In this document: positions 20,099-28,585 of the stretch, one piece after another
How positions within the stretch are numbered: the stretch's first letter is position 1
How the letters are laid out: each line of letters starts with the position of its first letter
Source of the DNA: Bacteroidales bacterium
GTDB lineage: Bacteria; Bacteroidota; Bacteroidia; Bacteroidales; FEN-979
Assembly (NCBI GenBank): GCA_023229525.1
Contig: JALNZC010000020.1
Coordinates: 1-64,000, forward strand
Length of the DNA stretch: 64,000 bases
Direction of reading: 5' to 3'
Position numbers and translations under genes: made by a program
The notes under the pieces: generated by a model
Told to the model about the DNA's origin: nothing
What the model saw: the letters and a program-made list of their open reading frames with translations, nothing else
Database searches by the model: none

Positions 20099-21052
20099 TC
20101 ATGCTTGTGTTGATCGCCGTTTACCGGAGGTGCTGAATAGGAACTCTTTTTCTTCTTTTGTCAAGCTGTCATACCCTCCCTTTGAAATTTTTTCGAGAAT
20201 CTCATCTATACGTTTTTGATTTTCTTTTTTCCTGATGTTGTACTCTTCATCTGATAAAGGTCGCCGGATATGATCGGATGATCTATTATAAGAACCTTGT
20301 TTTGAAGAAAATTTATTCTTAAGATTTGTAAAAAATGAAGGCGAGCTCCGGAAGTTTCCTGAAGCTTTTGAAGTTTTATAAACCAGGATATAAATAAATC
20401 CACAAAGGGCACCTCCTATATGTGCAAGGTGTCCTCCTGCATTACCGGACGGGATCATGAAAAAATCAAAAACAAAAAGAATAATGGCCAGATAGAGGAT
20501 TTTGACCTGTCCAATAAATAAAAGCCGGATAGTATACGTGGGTACATAAAATGAAATTGCCGTAACGATGGCCATAACGGAGGCAGAAGCGCCCAATGCA
20601 AAGGAAGCGCTGACAATGGGTGAAAATACCGGAAATATATTGAATGCCAGAACATATACTAATCCTCCTGCAATTCCACCCAGGAAATATACATTCAATA
20701 ATTGCCGTGATGTAAGAAATTCCATAAAAATCTTGCCGAACCAATATAACCACAACATGTTAAAAATCAAGTGCCAGATTTCTATGTGAAGGAACATATA
20801 GGTAACTAAGGTCCATGGTTTTGAAACCAACAGGGGCAACGATGCCGGTAAGGCAAATACATGGAGAATCCAGCCGCTGGTAAGGGAGGTGTCCGGTTTA
20901 TTATATAAGAACAGGATAACGTTAATCAATTGGATAAATATCCAAACTGCGACATTGATAATGATAAGAAATGACAATGCCGAACCCTGCCGGAAAAAAC
21001 GTTTGAGTTCTTCAAATGGGTTTGATAGCTGATTATTTTGATAATTTATCAT
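20099..21052 (-). CDS. Rhomboid family intramembrane serine protease with cytoplasmic tail
   Basis: A 317-residue membrane protein of six or so helices. The active site shows Ser in ALGASASVMAIV (GxSx form) and His in GGHLAHIGGALCGF. The TM1 region has the rhomboid HIEIWHLIFNMLWLYWFG signature. The C-terminal ~90 residues are charged and soluble (RPLSDEEYNIRKKENQKR, LTKEEKEFL), as in the DUF6576 tail of Bacteroidota rhomboids. I chose ATG at 21052, just after the upstream stop (21055-21057), over an ATG at 21082 inside the preceding gene. Rhomboids cleave membrane proteins; its substrate is unknown. Confidence 0.88.
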   Translation of the reverse strand: MINYQNNQLSNPFEELKRFFRQGSALSFLIIINVAVWIFIQLINVILFLYNKPDTSLTSGWILHVFALPASLPLLVSKPWTLVTYMFLHIEIWHLIFNMLWLYWFGKIFMEFLTSRQLLNVYFLGGIAGGLVYVLAFNIFPVFSPIVSASFALGASASVMAIVTAISFYVPTYTIRLLFIGQVKILYLAIILFVFDFFMIPSGNAGGHLAHIGGALCGFIYILVYKTSKASGNFRSSPSFFTNLKNKFSSKQGSYNRSSDHIRRPLSDEEYNIRKKENQKRIDEILEKISKGGYDSLTKEEKEFLFSTSGKRRSTQA

Positions 21053-21054
21053 AG

Positions 21055-21885
21055 TCAATAATAAGTGGATTTCTTTTTCCAATAGAGTATCAGAAAAAAT
21101 CCAAAGACCATTCCCCCGAGATGTGCAAAATGAGCAACATTATCGCTGGGATTATTTGATATTCCGGAGAAAATTTCGATTGCCCCGTAAAGTATCACGA
21201 TCCATTTAGCTTTAATGGGAAATAAAAAATAGATATAAACCAGCATATTCGGGAACATCATCCCAAAAGCCAGAAGGATCCCATAGACAGCTCCGGAAGC
21301 GCCGATAGTTGGAACATCCATGTGAAGTTTGATCAACTGATCGGTAAATTCAACGGATTGGGCAGCAAAACCAGGAGCATTCTTTGTGATGGACCATTCA
21401 TTTATGAAATTCCTTACGGTACCTTCGGCTTCATAATAGTGTGGGTAGTAATGGCGCACAAAAGCAATAAAACCATCCAGTGTGGGATTCATACTGTATG
21501 CATTGGCCGCTGCCTGAATAGACGATATATCCCACCAGTTCACAAGGGTTTGAATTAATCCTGCTCCGATACCGGTAATGAGGTAATAGGTTAAAAAACG
21601 TTTGGGGCCCCAAACATTTTCCAACAGGTATCCAAACATCCAGAGGGCAAACATATTCCAGAAAACATGCCAGAAATTAGCATGCAGAAACATGTATGTA
21701 ACAAACTGGTAAGGACGAAATAATTCCGATTGAAAATAGTGCAGACCCAGGAGGTTGTCTAAGTCTATTCCAAATGCCGTATTGAATGAAATGGTGGCCA
21801 GGTAAAACAAGCCATTGATAATGAGCAGGTTTTTGACTACCGGAGGAAGAAGACTAAAGCCGGCCGGACTGTATTGTTGTGACAT
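21055..21885 (-). CDS. Rhomboid family intramembrane serine protease
   Basis: A 276-residue polytopic membrane protein with the rhomboid signatures HANFWHVFWNMFALWMFG (loop 1), GASGAVYGILLAFG (catalytic Ser) and HFAHLGGMVFGFF (catalytic His). A ~70-residue insertion between TM helices 2 and 4 (SMNPTLDGFIAFVRHY...) is longer than in minimal rhomboids. It lies 15 bp after mutL and abuts a second rhomboid, a pairing often seen in Bacteroidota. The two are paralogues with different loops and probably different substrates. Confidence 0.9.
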   Translation of the reverse strand: MSQQYSPAGFSLLPPVVKNLLIINGLFYLATISFNTAFGIDLDNLLGLHYFQSELFRPYQFVTYMFLHANFWHVFWNMFALWMFGYLLENVWGPKRFLTYYLITGIGAGLIQTLVNWWDISSIQAAANAYSMNPTLDGFIAFVRHYYPHYYEAEGTVRNFINEWSITKNAPGFAAQSVEFTDQLIKLHMDVPTIGASGAVYGILLAFGMMFPNMLVYIYFLFPIKAKWIVILYGAIEIFSGISNNPSDNVAHFAHLGGMVFGFFLILYWKKKSTYY

Positions 21886-21900
21886 GGTTTATAAACCTGT

Positions 21901-23730
21901 TTATAATTTAAATTTTTGCTTTAATTCTTCAAACGAAAGTATGGCCATGGTTAGTTTACCTTCGGGTGAAATTTCGGGAACCTTACATGCAAAAAGACTT
22001 TCAATAATAGAAAAGATCTCTTCAGGCTGCAAGTTTTTTCCCCTTTTTATCGCGGTTTTTTTTGCCAGGGTTCGGGCTAAAATTTGTGTCTGTGATGATT
22101 TATTCTCAGGGATTGATGATTTCAACGATTCAAGTATGGATTCAATTAGCCCATCGATGTTTGAATCTTGCAATGTAGATGGAACGGAACTGACGATGAG
22201 CGAATCCTTCCCAAATTCAGCAATATCAAACCCCAGGAATAAAAAATGGTCCTTCCATGCCTGAAAAAAACACAGATCGTCTGGCGTAAGATGTATTGTC
22301 ACGGGGATCAGTAAATGTTGGCCTGATACTTCTTTCCGTTCCACCTGGTCAATGAAACGCTCATAAAGGATGCGTTCGTGAGCATGTTGCTGATCAATAA
22401 CAATGACTCCGGATTGCGAATGGGTTACAATAAAAGAATTTTGTATTTGAAAACTTTTTTTCCTATCCACCAGCGCTTCTTTGTATAATAATTCTGCTGA
22501 AGGAGGGATATCAAAATTTTGTTTGGGCAGCTTTTCTTGTTGATAAAAGTCATTCATGGCCTTCATGGTTTGACTTGAAGAAGAAGGAAACGAAATTTGA
22601 TTTTGGGGCCTTATCTTCTTTTCGAAGGGATTGTAGTCGGGATTTATTGTTATGGAGGGTTGGCGGATTTCTTTGTCGCTGGGGAGAGGGGGAACGTTCA
22701 TGCTATGTTCGACATCGAAATCGAGAGATGGAGATAAGCTGTATTTCCCTATGGATTGTTTGACCGCTGCAAATAAGATGGCATATATGCTTTTAATATC
22801 CTGGAAATTGATCTCCGTTTTAGTGGGGTGGATGTTGACATCGATGGTATGAGGATCAACTTCTAAAAAAATAAAATAAGAAGGAAAAGATTCTTTTGAG
22901 ATTAATTCCTGAAAGGCATTTTCGACAGCATGATGCAGGTAAGGGCTTCTCATGAACCGCCCGTTTGTAAAAAAATATTGTTCCCCCTTTGTTTTCTTCG
23001 CAAATTCGGGTTTCCCAATAAATCCGGAAAGGTTGACAAGTGCTGTTTTTTGTTCAACCGGGATCAGTCTTTGTCCATAGGAGGAACCATAAAGGCTGAT
23101 AATGCGTTGTTTCAGGTTACCTGCTGGAATCTGGAAAAGAACTTTATCCTGGTTATAAAATGTAAATGCGATTGTTGGGTTAACAAGGGAGATACGAAAA
23201 AACTCTTCGATGATATTTTTCAGTTCAATGGTATTGGATTTCAAAAAGTTTCTGCGTGCGGGAACGTTAAAGAAAAGATTTTTCACACTAACTGAGGTTC
23301 CGTTCTGACAGGATATAGGATTTTGACCTTTGAAAACGGTTCCTTCAATGTTGATCCTGGTCCCTATTTCATCTTCATGACGTTTTGATTTCAATTCTAC
23401 CTGTGCCACCGATGCTATTGATGCGAGGGCTTCTCCCCTGAAACCCAGGGTTCGGATGGCCATCAGGTCGTCCGCTTTTTCAATTTTTGATGTAGCATGC
23501 CGCTCAAAACACATCCTGGCATCTCTTTCCGACATACCACAACCGTTATCAATTACCTGGATCAATGTTTTTCCTGCTTCCCTGATGATGACTTTTATTT
23601 CGGTAGCGCCTGCATCTATCGTATTCTCAAGAAGTTCTTTAAGTGCAGAAGCCGGCCGTTGAACAACTTCTCCGGCCGCAATCTGGTTAGCAACGGAATC
23701 GGGCAACAAATGAATGATATCTGTCATCAT
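21901..23730 (-). CDS. mutL: DNA mismatch repair protein MutL
   Basis: The 609-residue protein has the full N-terminal GHKL ATPase: KELLENTIDAGATEI, DNGCGM, TLGFRGEALASI. A central linker and a C-terminal dimerisation/endonuclease domain follow. MutL couples MutS mismatch recognition to strand incision. The endonuclease motif, usually DQHA(X)2E(X)4E, reads DQQHAHERILYE here, so the two acidic positions and Asp-Gln remain but the HA pair is shifted or changed. It heads the five-gene operon ending with uvrB. Two ATG codons (23730 and 23727) are possible starts. Confidence 0.95.
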   Translation of the reverse strand: MMTDIIHLLPDSVANQIAAGEVVQRPASALKELLENTIDAGATEIKVIIREAGKTLIQVIDNGCGMSERDARMCFERHATSKIEKADDLMAIRTLGFRGEALASIASVAQVELKSKRHEDEIGTRINIEGTVFKGQNPISCQNGTSVSVKNLFFNVPARRNFLKSNTIELKNIIEEFFRISLVNPTIAFTFYNQDKVLFQIPAGNLKQRIISLYGSSYGQRLIPVEQKTALVNLSGFIGKPEFAKKTKGEQYFFTNGRFMRSPYLHHAVENAFQELISKESFPSYFIFLEVDPHTIDVNIHPTKTEINFQDIKSIYAILFAAVKQSIGKYSLSPSLDFDVEHSMNVPPLPSDKEIRQPSITINPDYNPFEKKIRPQNQISFPSSSSQTMKAMNDFYQQEKLPKQNFDIPPSAELLYKEALVDRKKSFQIQNSFIVTHSQSGVIVIDQQHAHERILYERFIDQVERKEVSGQHLLIPVTIHLTPDDLCFFQAWKDHFLFLGFDIAEFGKDSLIVSSVPSTLQDSNIDGLIESILESLKSSIPENKSSQTQILARTLAKKTAIKRGKNLQPEEIFSIIESLFACKVPEISPEGKLTMAILSFEELKQKFKL

Positions 23731-23922
23731 TGCAAAATTACACCATTTTTATTAAGGAGGATTTTTCTGACCTGTAAAATACGGAGAAGCAAATGTTGTC
23801 AGGGATTCCAACAACCCGTACATCTTATCCCGAAGATGCACTTTAAAAAGTCAGTCTTGGTGATTAATTGTTGTCTGTCAAGAACATAACCTTCTACAAT
23901 GAGTCGAAGAATGAAAATCCGG

Positions 23923-24483
23923 TTAAAACCTGGATCTGTCCAGAACCGGAAATCTCAATTGCAGCAAGAAGAAGGCTCCGTAAAAGACTGCACTGAAAAA
24001 GGTCGTTCCCAGGAGATCATTCACAAAGAATGATATTCCGCTTGTAGTATCACGGAAAAAAGCGAGACCGGCTGCATAACATTCTATAAGACCGGCGAAA
24101 GTCTGGGGATAGAATGGACTTACCAGCCAGGCAGAAAAGTTGGTTATCAGAAAAAAGATAACCGCAGAAGTAAAGGAGGCAAGAAGCACCGATCCCACAT
24201 TCACTCTTTTTCGGATAAACATGCCGATAAGAACTGTGATGGCAAAACTCAAATAGACAGCAGGCATGCTGGCATGCAGACCTATGATGAGATCGCTGAA
24301 CAGCATTGCTGCGATCGGAATGGCGAAAACATATTGTTTCCGTTCAACATAGGAACCGGCAAAGAGTGCCATGGCTGCAATCGGCGTGAAATTTGGCCAA
24401 TGGGGCAACAGTCGCATAAGCGCTGCCGCCAGGATGATAGAAAAGACAACAATAAATCTAGGATTGATAGATTTATATTTCAT
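23923..24483 (-). CDS. DUF6580-like integral membrane protein
   Basis: About 186 residues with five or six hydrophobic helices. The conserved opening is LPHWPNFTPIAAMALFAGSY, followed by LFSDLIIGLH, and it ends with ADLLGTTFF-like elements (SFFVNDLLGTTFFSAVFYGA). This pattern matches the DUF6580 family, remotely similar to ECF-type substrate-binding membrane proteins. Transported substrate is unknown. The start at ATG 24483 (MKYKSINP) is preferred over an upstream in-frame ATG because a good Bacteroidota promoter lies at 24506-24537. Confidence 0.75.
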   Translation of the reverse strand: MKYKSINPRFIVVFSIILAAALMRLLPHWPNFTPIAAMALFAGSYVERKQYVFAIPIAAMLFSDLIIGLHASMPAVYLSFAITVLIGMFIRKRVNVGSVLLASFTSAVIFFLITNFSAWLVSPFYPQTFAGLIECYAAGLAFFRDTTSGISFFVNDLLGTTFFSAVFYGAFFLLQLRFPVLDRSRF

Positions 24484-24505
24484 TGATGTATCGGTTTTGG
24501 TTTTA

Positions 24506-24537
24506 CAAAAATAATAAATCATTTCAATTTTCAGCAA
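24506..24537 (-). promoter_or_regulatory. Bacteroidota sigma-ABfr type promoter for the DUF6580-like gene
   Basis: On the minus strand a TTG (-33 region, 24537-24535) is followed by 21 bases and then TATTTTTG (24513-24506), matching the Bacteroidota pattern TTTG-N19-21-TAnnTTTG except for the first base of the -33 box. It is placed ~23 bases before the ATG. Confidence 0.5.
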
Positions 24538-24558
24538 CTTCGTATAAAAATTCTTTTT

Positions 24559-24566
24559 TAATTTTG
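24559..24566 (+). promoter_or_regulatory. Likely -7 element for the amidohydrolase gene
   Basis: TAATTTTG is a perfect TAnnTTTG -7 element, 33 bases before the ATG at 24599. No convincing -33 TTTG is present at the usual distance, so the assignment is tentative. Confidence 0.38.
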
Positions 24567-24598
24567 AGCTTTCTCAAAACATCTCTAAAATAGAGCAA

Positions 24599-26233
24599 AT
24601 GATGACAAAAAGCAGATTTCTTTTATTATTATTTATTCCAATTATTTTATTCGGATGCAGGATGAAGATACCCATTGATTTGCTGGTCTTCAACGGAAAA
24701 ATATATTCCGTTGATAGTGTAAACCATGTTTATGACGCCATGGCGGTCAGGAATGGAAAAATTTATGATGTCGGGAAATCCGCGGATCTGAGGGCCCGGT
24801 ACAAAGCTGTTCAGGAACTTGACGCACAGGGGAATTCAATCTTTCCGGGTTTTATTGACGCCCATTGTCATTTCCTTGGGTTTGCCCTGAACCAGCAGTA
24901 TGCCGATCTCACCGGAGCCCAGTCATTCGATGAAGTGATAGAAAGGCTTAAACAAGCCAGTGACAGGATGCCGGACAGTTGGCTGAAAGGACGCGGATGG
25001 GACCAGAATCTCTGGAAAAACAAGGAATTTCCGGACAAATCCAAACTTGATGCTTTATACCCCGACAGACCCGTAATGTTAATCCGGGTGGACGGTCATT
25101 CCGTTTTATGTAACCAGAAAGCTTTGTCCCTGGCAGGTATTGGGCTGGTGAACAACTTTAAACCGGGAGAAGTCGAAGTGAAAAATGGTAAACTCACCGG
25201 TATTCTGAGTGAAAATGCTGCTGACAAGATGAAAAGTATTGTGCCAACACCCGACAGACGGGTTAAGCAAATACTCCTGAAAAAAGCTGAAAACCTTTGT
25301 TTTTCTGTCGGTCTTTGTATGGTGAATGACGCTGGTCTTGATTACGAAGATATCCGGTTGATGGATTCCATGCAACGGTCCGGATCCCTGAAAATACGAA
25401 TTTATGCGATGCTCAATCCGACTACCCGTAACATGAAAGAGTATGTAGATCACGGTCCGTATGAAACGGAAAAACTTACTGTACGGTCCATCAAAATGTA
25501 CGCGGATGGTAGCCTCGGGAGCAGGACAGCCCTGATGAAGAGTCCATATAGCGACGATCCCGGAAAAACAGGGATCCAGGTAACTCCGACCGATTCCATA
25601 ATACAAATATGTAAGATTGCCTATGAAAAGGGATTTCAGATGAATACGCATTGCATCGGGGATTCTGCTGTAAGGATGATCCTCGATATCTACGGCTCTT
25701 TTCTGAAAGGGAAAAATGATCTAAGATGGAGAATTGAGCATGCCCAGGTAGTTGATTTACAGGATTTACACTTGTTTGCAGATTATTCCGTCATTCCTTC
25801 GGTTCAGGCTACACATGCCACGTCGGATATGCACTGGGCAAAAAGCAGGATAGGTCAGGTTCGGATCAAAAGAGCCTACGCTTACAAACAACTCTTATTG
25901 CAAAATGGATGGATTCCAAATGGTACTGACTTCCCGATTGAAAATATATCTCCGATTCTTACTTTTTATGCAGCTGTGGCCAGAAGAGATTTAAGCGGTT
26001 ATCCCGAAGGTGGTTTCCAGATGGAAAATGCACTGACCAGGGAAGAAGCGCTGCGATCGATCACAATATGGGCAGCAAAAGCGGATTTTTTAGATTGGAG
26101 ATCAGGAAGTCTTGAAGTTGGTAAAAATGCGGACTTTGTGATACTTAGCAAGGACATTATGCAGGTACAAGTTCAGGAAATTCCGTTGGTAAAGGTTCTT
26201 CAAACTTATATTAGCGGAGAGAGGGTGCATTAA
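24599..26233 (+). CDS. YtcJ-like amidohydrolase lipoprotein
   Basis: The 544-residue protein begins with a lipoprotein signal (LLLFIPIILFGC, Cys at ~20). The amidohydrolase-superfamily TIM barrel follows: FIDAHCHFLG (metal-binding HxH), MNTHCIGDSAVRMILD, WRIEHAQVV and NGTDFPIENISP, with an N-terminal composite beta-sandwich (VFNGKIYSVDS). The length and motif order are those of YtcJ-like metal hydrolases acting on amide or N-acyl substrates; the actual substrate is unknown. It is divergent from the DUF6580 gene and convergent with the next gene, with which it shares a terminator hairpin. Confidence 0.85.
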   Translation: MMTKSRFLLLLFIPIILFGCRMKIPIDLLVFNGKIYSVDSVNHVYDAMAVRNGKIYDVGKSADLRARYKAVQELDAQGNSIFPGFIDAHCHFLGFALNQQYADLTGAQSFDEVIERLKQASDRMPDSWLKGRGWDQNLWKNKEFPDKSKLDALYPDRPVMLIRVDGHSVLCNQKALSLAGIGLVNNFKPGEVEVKNGKLTGILSENAADKMKSIVPTPDRRVKQILLKKAENLCFSVGLCMVNDAGLDYEDIRLMDSMQRSGSLKIRIYAMLNPTTRNMKEYVDHGPYETEKLTVRSIKMYADGSLGSRTALMKSPYSDDPGKTGIQVTPTDSIIQICKIAYEKGFQMNTHCIGDSAVRMILDIYGSFLKGKNDLRWRIEHAQVVDLQDLHLFADYSVIPSVQATHATSDMHWAKSRIGQVRIKRAYAYKQLLLQNGWIPNGTDFPIENISPILTFYAAVARRDLSGYPEGGFQMENALTREEALRSITIWAAKADFLDWRSGSLEVGKNADFVILSKDIMQVQVQEIPLVKVLQTYISGERVH

Positions 26234-26265
26234 AAAAAAGAGCTGCCCAAACAGGAACAGCTCTT
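26232..26265 (-). terminator. Rho-independent terminator between convergent genes
   Basis: AAGAGCTG (26238-26245) and CAGCTCTT (26258-26265) form an 8-bp stem with a 12-base loop. Read on the minus strand it is followed by a run of eight T, so it terminates the secreted-protein gene at 26291-26902; it may also slow the plus-strand amidohydrolase transcript. Confidence 0.75.
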
Positions 26266-26290
26266 GGATATTACGTAAAGTATTTCTTTT

Positions 26291-26902
26291 TTATTTGAAG
26301 GCATTTTTAACAAGAAATTTACCCAGATAATCGCCACCACGGTCATAGCAACTTTGGATACGTACCCCTGTATCAAAATCATATCCCATCATATTGACAC
26401 TTTGCAAACCTTTCATTTCGATGTCTGCTAGAACTTTATCCGGAGCGGCTGTTTCAATAATTTCAACAGTCATATCGATATATGCATTCTTCCGGGTAAT
26501 TCCAACATTGAAACCAGGTTCAACAAAGGTTGTACGGATGATAAGCGTATATTTGGCATCGGTTGCACCCTCTTTCGCGATTACTCCGAAATCACTCAGT
26601 TTGGCATTGAAGTTGGTTTCAAACATGGGTTGGAATCTGGCTTTTCTGTCGTTTACCCATGCTTCGGCCCATTGATCGCCACTTCCCGGTTTTTTCTTAT
26701 TCATATCCTCAGTTCTGTTGGCTACGTACTCCTTTTCAACTTTATATTTTCCCACCGCTATATTTGAATAATCATACTGAAGATTCAAAACAGTTTGTCC
26801 TTTTAACATTTTCACATCGCCAGACTTCAGTTTCTGAGCGAAAATATTGATTGTAGTGAGCATGAAAATGCCCATCAACAATAAAATACCTGCTTTTTTC
26901 AT
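26291..26902 (-). CDS. Conserved secreted protein of unknown function
   Basis: A 203-residue protein with a signal peptide (KKAGILLLMGIFMLTTINIFA). The mature part is mostly beta with motifs such as LNLQYDYSNIAVGKY, WVNDRKARFQPMFETNFN and VRTTFVEPGFNVG. It looks like a Bacteroidota-specific periplasmic or outer-membrane-associated protein; I do not recognise a characterised family. A -7 element at 26973-26980 and a downstream terminator suggest its own transcription unit, separate from the biosynthetic operon that ends just upstream. Confidence 0.75.
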   Translation of the reverse strand: MKKAGILLLMGIFMLTTINIFAQKLKSGDVKMLKGQTVLNLQYDYSNIAVGKYKVEKEYVANRTEDMNKKKPGSGDQWAEAWVNDRKARFQPMFETNFNAKLSDFGVIAKEGATDAKYTLIIRTTFVEPGFNVGITRKNAYIDMTVEIIETAAPDKVLADIEMKGLQSVNMMGYDFDTGVRIQSCYDRGGDYLGKFLVKNAFK

Positions 26903-26972
26903 GGGGCTAAAAATTTAATGGTTAATTGATTAAAATTATTGAGATAAAGTTAGAATGAATGAAAGAAAATTA

Positions 26973-26980
26973 CAAAAATA
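26973..26980 (-). promoter_or_regulatory. Likely -7 element for the secreted-protein gene
   Basis: TATTTTTG on the minus strand matches TAnnTTTG and lies ~70 bases before the ATG at 26902, in the gap after the biosynthetic operon. The -33 box is not clear. Confidence 0.4.
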
Positions 26981-26994
26981 ATTTACTGATCGGA

Positions 26995-28293
26995 TTATTT
27001 TTCGCGGTTGTCAATAAATTTTATTGATTTCCGGCTGGTACCCGGGAATTGCATCCGGGTTATCTCTTCGGTAGCGTGGAATATAATCTGTGGAGCCACC
27101 CGTAGCTTTGCCCGGAAATGGTCTTTAATGTCCTTTTCCTTATCTTCTATCCGAAATTCACTTCCGATATGGATCATAATTTCATCAGTTCCGATTTGAT
27201 TGGTGTTCACTTCCACAATATAGTTTGAGATAAAGTCAATGTTATCGAGGATATCATAAAGTGCCGGCGGGAACAAGGTGGTTCCTTTATATTTGATCAT
27301 CTGATTTTTCCGGCCAACGACGGGGCCCAGACGCATTGTATTCCGGCCACATGGACAAGGTTCGGTATAATGCAGACAGATATCCCCGGTTTGAAAACGG
27401 AGCAAGGGCATCCCTTCAACACCAAGGGTAGTAATTGTGACTTCTCCGAGTTCCCCTTCATGAACCGGTTTGTCATTATCGTCAAGAAATTCGACAATAA
27501 TAAGTTCAGGATGGTGATGACCGCCCCGTCCTTCCTGGCATTCGGTAAAACTGGTTCCCATTTCCGTGGAAGCATAGGTTGAAAACAGTTTCAAGGGCCA
27601 TTTTTCCTGAATTTTTCTTCCCAATGTGTTGAGTGATAAATCGATTTTTCGTAAGGGTTCACCAATACAAACGGCTTTTTCAACGCTGCTTGAACGGTAA
27701 TCGATACCATGCGATTCAGCATATTCAATAATTTTCAGGATAAAGGAAGGAACGGTAATAAAGGCGTTGGGTTTTATCCTTTGAATAGTATCCCACTGGA
27801 GTTCAGGAATCCCGTTTCCAACGCGGACGATGCTGGCTCCCAACCTGCGGATACCCAGAAAATACGCCAGGCCGGCCATGAATCGCCGGTCGATGGTGGT
27901 CATCAATTGGTAAATATCGTTTGATGTCCCCTGGGCACAAGTGAAGGAAATGGCTTCATTATAGGCCAACCGGTCAAGATCACCGTTGGTCATGGCAAAA
28001 GTTACGGGATCTCCCAGGGTTCCTGATGTAGTGATATAATCAATAATTTTGGTTTTGGGAACGCATAAAAAATCCTCATTCCTTTCCTGGAGATCCTTTT
28101 TCGCAGTAACCGGAATATGTACCAAGTCATGGATATCCCTGATTCTGGAAATTTCGATTCTATGGGTACGAAAATGATCCTGATAAAACGGAGAATGGCC
28201 CTTCAGATAAGCAAGAGCTTTAATAAGAAGTGCATTCTGAAGATGCAATATCTCAGGTTGATCCGCATTTTCAATGGAAGGGAAGAAAGTCAT
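26995..28293 (-). CDS. PaaK-like AMP-forming acyl-CoA/acyl-ACP ligase
   Basis: The 432-residue protein belongs to the phenylacetate-CoA ligase branch of adenylate-forming enzymes. The P-loop TSGTLGDP is at residues 89-96. ASTEMGTSFTEC carries the A5-type motif, LRFQTGDI the adenylate-binding Asp and KGTTLFPPALYDIL the hinge; the C-terminal GTSRKSIKFID holds the likely catalytic Lys. It would adenylate a carboxylic acid and pass it to a thiol. The adjacent acyl carrier protein gene overlaps by 4 bp (ATGA), so the acceptor is probably that ACP, as in aryl polyene starter loading. The starter acid, aromatic or fatty, cannot be told. Last gene of the 44.3-27.0 kb operon. Confidence 0.87.
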   Translation of the reverse strand: MTFFPSIENADQPEILHLQNALLIKALAYLKGHSPFYQDHFRTHRIEISRIRDIHDLVHIPVTAKKDLQERNEDFLCVPKTKIIDYITTSGTLGDPVTFAMTNGDLDRLAYNEAISFTCAQGTSNDIYQLMTTIDRRFMAGLAYFLGIRRLGASIVRVGNGIPELQWDTIQRIKPNAFITVPSFILKIIEYAESHGIDYRSSSVEKAVCIGEPLRKIDLSLNTLGRKIQEKWPLKLFSTYASTEMGTSFTECQEGRGGHHHPELIIVEFLDDNDKPVHEGELGEVTITTLGVEGMPLLRFQTGDICLHYTEPCPCGRNTMRLGPVVGRKNQMIKYKGTTLFPPALYDILDNIDFISNYIVEVNTNQIGTDEIMIHIGSEFRIEDKEKDIKDHFRAKLRVAPQIIFHATEEITRMQFPGTSRKSIKFIDNREK

Positions 28294-28565
28294 CCTGGCC
28301 GGTTTTCAGTGATAAACTGAGCGATGCTGTTCACTGAACGGACAACTTCCCGGGCAATATGTTGGTCAGTTATCCGGACCCCATAATTTCTTTGAATGGC
28401 CATGACAATTTCAATGGCATCTACAGAGTCGAGCGTAAGTGCATTATCGCCACCAAAAAGAGGTTTTTCATCATCGATATCTTCAATCGCCAAATCATTG
28501 ATCCCCAAAGTATCCATGATCATTTGTTTTATTTCCAGTAACAATTCTTTGGAAGGTGTTGACAT
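28290..28565 (-). CDS. Acyl carrier protein 1
   Basis: A 91-residue acidic four-helix carrier protein. The phosphopantetheine site is Ser47 in LTLDSVDAIEIV, followed by the conserved acidic helix II. It overlaps the ligase gene by 4 bp, indicating translational coupling. It probably carries the activated starter unit in the type II assembly line. No phosphopantetheinyl transferase gene is in the window, so a housekeeping enzyme must prime it. Confidence 0.92.
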   Translation of the reverse strand: MSTPSKELLLEIKQMIMDTLGINDLAIEDIDDEKPLFGGDNALTLDSVDAIEIVMAIQRNYGVRITDQHIAREVVRSVNSIAQFITENRPG

Positions 28566-28585
28566 TTGTAGGACTTTACACTATA

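Noticed and set aside
25106..25651. 181-codon minus-strand frame within the amidohydrolase
   Set aside because: It is a shadow of a conserved enzyme gene and has no recognisable domain.
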